Origin: an uncultured delta proteobacterium
GTDB lineage: Bacteria > Desulfobacterota > Desulfovibrionia > Desulfovibrionales > Desulfovibrionaceae
Assembly: GCA_900079685.1 (NCBI GenBank)
Contig: LT599018.1
Coordinates: 2,805,785 to 2,869,784, forward strand
DNA length: 64,000 bases
Reading direction: 5' to 3'
Shown: in pieces, positions 62,433-64,000 of the stretch
How the letters are laid out: every line of letters begins with the position of its first letter
Numbering within the stretch: position 1 is the stretch's first letter
Made by a program: the position numbers and the translations under genes
The notes under the pieces: model-generated
Told to the model about the DNA's origin: nothing
The model's database searches: none
The model's input: only the letters and a program-made list of their open reading frames with translations

Positions 62433-63422
62433 CTACGCATCGGATTGCCCGAAGGTTCCCGTCCCTTGGGCCCGCGAGGCCTCCCGCCAGGCTTCCTCCT
62501 GGTTGAAGGTCGCGCACAGGCCTTCCATGAACGCGATTTCAGCCAGTTTGAGTTTCCGCTGTTTATGCCACACGAGGTAAATGGGTACGTCCGCTATGCC
62601 CTTTTCCGGCGGGAGGCGGCGAAGGTTGCCCTCGATCTCGTCCTTCCTGGCCAGGTGCTCCGGCAGGCAGCCGATGCCGTACCCGATGTAGATAAGCCGC
62701 CGCAGCTCGTCAATGCTGTTTATGTGGGCCACCACTTCGCCGGTGAGCTGCTCCGCCTCCCGGAACACGGTCAGGGGAGAGAGCGTGTCCCCCAGCTGGT
62801 CGCTGAACCAGGAGACGAAGGGTTGCGCGCGCAGATCCTGCTTGCGGATTTTTTCCTTGGCGAACAGGGGGTGATGCTTGCCGCAGTAAAGCGCGTAGCG
62901 CTGGGGCAGCAGAAGGACCCGGTTCAGGTTTTTCATTTCGCGGCCGCACAGCGTAAGGCCTATGGCGCTGATTTTCTGGTTGAGCCTGTTCAGTATGTCG
63001 GCGCTCAGCATGGTTTCCAGCTGCAATTTTATCTTGGGGTAGCGCTGCCTGAACCCCATGAGAAACTCGTCAAAGGTCTCGTTCTGCACCCGGCTGAGGA
63101 TCAGGATGCTGATGGTGTCGGAGATGGCGCTGCCCTCCCGGCGCAGGGAATCGTCCAGCCGTCCCAGTTCCCGGTACATGCTGAGCGCCGCCTCGTGCAG
63201 CATCTGCCCTTGTTCCGTCAGGCTGAAGTGCCTGTGGCTCCGCTCGAGCAGGCGCGCGCCCACCTGGGCTTCGAGCTTCTTGAGGCTATGGCTGACGGCG
63301 GACTGCGTCAGATTGAGACGTGCCGCCGCAAGGCTCAGGTTTCTTTTCTCCACGATGACCAGATAGGTGTGGAGTAAAGCCCAGTTTACTTTTTCCGGCA
63401 AAAGTTGCATTTTTTTTGTCAT
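62433..63422 (-). CDS. LysR-family transcriptional regulator
   Basis: Regulator of 329 residues: winged helix at about 12-70 (WALLHTYLVIVEKRNLSLAAARLNLTQSAVSHSLKKLEAQVGARLLERS) and a type 2 periplasmic-binding-like effector domain at about 95-300. The start is ATG 63422 with AAAGGA 8 bases upstream; a TTG 18 bases further up is less likely. Such regulators often control a divergent gene, but to the right there is only an AT-rich gap and an IS30-type element, so a target operon may have been interrupted. Confidence 0.9.
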   Translation of the reverse strand: MTKKMQLLPEKVNWALLHTYLVIVEKRNLSLAAARLNLTQSAVSHSLKKLEAQVGARLLERSHRHFSLTEQGQMLHEAALSMYRELGRLDDSLRREGSAISDTISILILSRVQNETFDEFLMGFRQRYPKIKLQLETMLSADILNRLNQKISAIGLTLCGREMKNLNRVLLLPQRYALYCGKHHPLFAKEKIRKQDLRAQPFVSWFSDQLGDTLSPLTVFREAEQLTGEVVAHINSIDELRRLIYIGYGIGCLPEHLARKDEIEGNLRRLPPEKGIADVPIYLVWHKQRKLKLAEIAFMEGLCATFNQEEAWREASRAQGTGTFGQSDA

Positions 63423-63681
63423 TAGAAATCCTTTACTCAAAAATGAAGAAATGTCCGGATATTTAAAAAATTACATTATTTATCAAGATATTATGACGAC
63501 ATGCGATAGGTTAATCATGAATAGGATTCATGTAAAGAAGAAAAAATGATCGTTTGTCAGGTGGGTGTATTTTTGGCATTTGGCGGATTCAACTTGCAAG
63601 TGCAACACCCTCAAAGTTGAATGAAAAGGCAAGGTGGTATAGCCCTTTAGCCTCTCCATCCAACCAAAGATTGAGGGGCGT
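63423..63681. other. AT-rich gap and left end of IS30-type element
   Basis: 259 bases. The LysR promoter side (63423-63545) is AT-rich. From about 63583 the ISs end begins: ATTCAACTT (63587-63595) is matched inversely by AAGTTGAAT (63614-63622), as in IS30-type termini. No other gene. Confidence 0.55.
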
Positions 63682-64000
63682 ATGGGCTATGCACACCTTG
63701 CCAGGGAAGAACGGTACTACATCTGCCAGGCAGTGAAAAGTGGAACGTCACTGAGGGCCATAGCCAAAGCGATAGGCCGTAGCGTCTCAACTGTAAGCCG
63801 CGAACTTGCGCGAAATACCGGGGCGCGTGGCTACCGCTACAGGCAGGCACACAAGCGCAGTCAGAAAAGGCAGACCAGTAAAGGGAAGAAGCGCATTGGC
63901 CTTGAGGTATGGACGTATGTTGAACAGTGTCTGCACCAGGACTTCAGTCCGGAGCAAATCTCTGGAGTTCTCAAACGCAAAGGTTTTGCCCTCCAGAATG
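63583..64000 (+). mobile_element. IS30-family insertion sequence, left part only
   Basis: An inverted repeat GATTCAACTTGCAAGTGCAACA-like terminus is followed by the start of an IS30-type transposase. The right end lies beyond the window. The exact left boundary is uncertain by some tens of bases. Confidence 0.7.
63682..64000 (+). CDS. IS30-family transposase, N-terminal part
   Basis: The first 106 residues are visible: MGYAHLAREERYYICQAVKSG with a helix-turn-helix (SLRAIAKAIGRSVSTVSRELARN) and basic stretch (YRYRQAHKRSQKRQTSKGKKR), then a linker (DFSPEQISGVLKRKG) before the DDE core. GAGGGG precedes ATG 63682. The C-terminal catalytic part lies outside the window, so activity cannot be judged. 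Confidence 0.85.
   Translation, partial: MGYAHLAREERYYICQAVKSGTSLRAIAKAIGRSVSTVSRELARNTGARGYRYRQAHKRSQKRQTSKGKKRIGLEVWTYVEQCLHQDFSPEQISGVLKRKGFALQN

Overview
The window is GC-rich, densely coded DNA from a Gram-negative, chemotactic bacterium with many signalling genes. Signal peptides, lipoproteins, a thioredoxin reductase, an LDH-type malate dehydrogenase, large hybrid histidine kinases, an ETF pair with GlcD-type flavoenzyme and a secreted alkylsulfatase fit an anaerobic Desulfovibrio-like sulfate reducer (Desulfobacterota). That assignment is inference from gene content and style; no rRNA or other marker is present to prove it. No tRNA, rRNA or CRISPR array was seen.

1-13.4 kb: the 5' part of a chemoreceptor gene runs off the left edge. 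Then come a hybrid histidine kinase, an M18 aminopeptidase, malate dehydrogenase and a secreted type III alkylsulfatase, each closed by a clear hairpin terminator except the kinase/peptidase junction, where the hairpin lies between them. A pirin, a lipoprotein, a lactate-permease-family transporter and a DUF6882-like protein follow.

13.4-22 kb: a GlnK/GlnL-like (YcbA/YcbB) two-component system diverges from a dicarboxylate/amino-acid:cation symporter. TTTTGT direct repeats sit in front of the symporter and look like the response-regulator operator. An intact IS1182-family insertion sequence with 44-bp inverted ends lies downstream, followed by mnmG and a small unknown gene on the minus strand.

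22-36 kb: a sigma-54 activator with a Cys-rich sensor domain precedes trxB. Then come a quinone reductase-like gene, an Rsm22-type methyltransferase overlapping an asparaginase, a 1278-residue hybrid kinase with an Hpt-like tail lacking its histidine, a class II aldolase, a broken Ldh_2-family gene, a Dabb protein and a D-cysteine desulfhydrase/ACC deaminase-type enzyme.

36-49 kb: a twelve-gene plus-strand catabolic operon: SDR, branched-chain-type ABC importer (five genes), AGPS/GlcD-type FAD oxidoreductase, small Cys-rich Fe-S protein, FGGY kinase, GldA-type dehydrogenase, EtfB and EtfA. Several intercistronic hairpins punctuate it. It looks like a route that imports a polyol or hydroxy acid, oxidises and phosphorylates it, and passes electrons to ETF. 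The substrate is unknown. A tyrosine recombinase with altered catalytic residues sits directly after it.

50-64 kb: a TPM-domain protein, an AT-rich gap, a YtcJ-type amidohydrolase, a 1023-residue membrane protein of unknown function, a cupin, a GntR regulator, a 147-bp MITE-like inverted repeat, a ugpBAE glycerol-3-phosphate-type importer without its ATPase gene, a Nudix hydrolase, a second GntR regulator, a LysR regulator and the start of an IS30-family element at the right edge.
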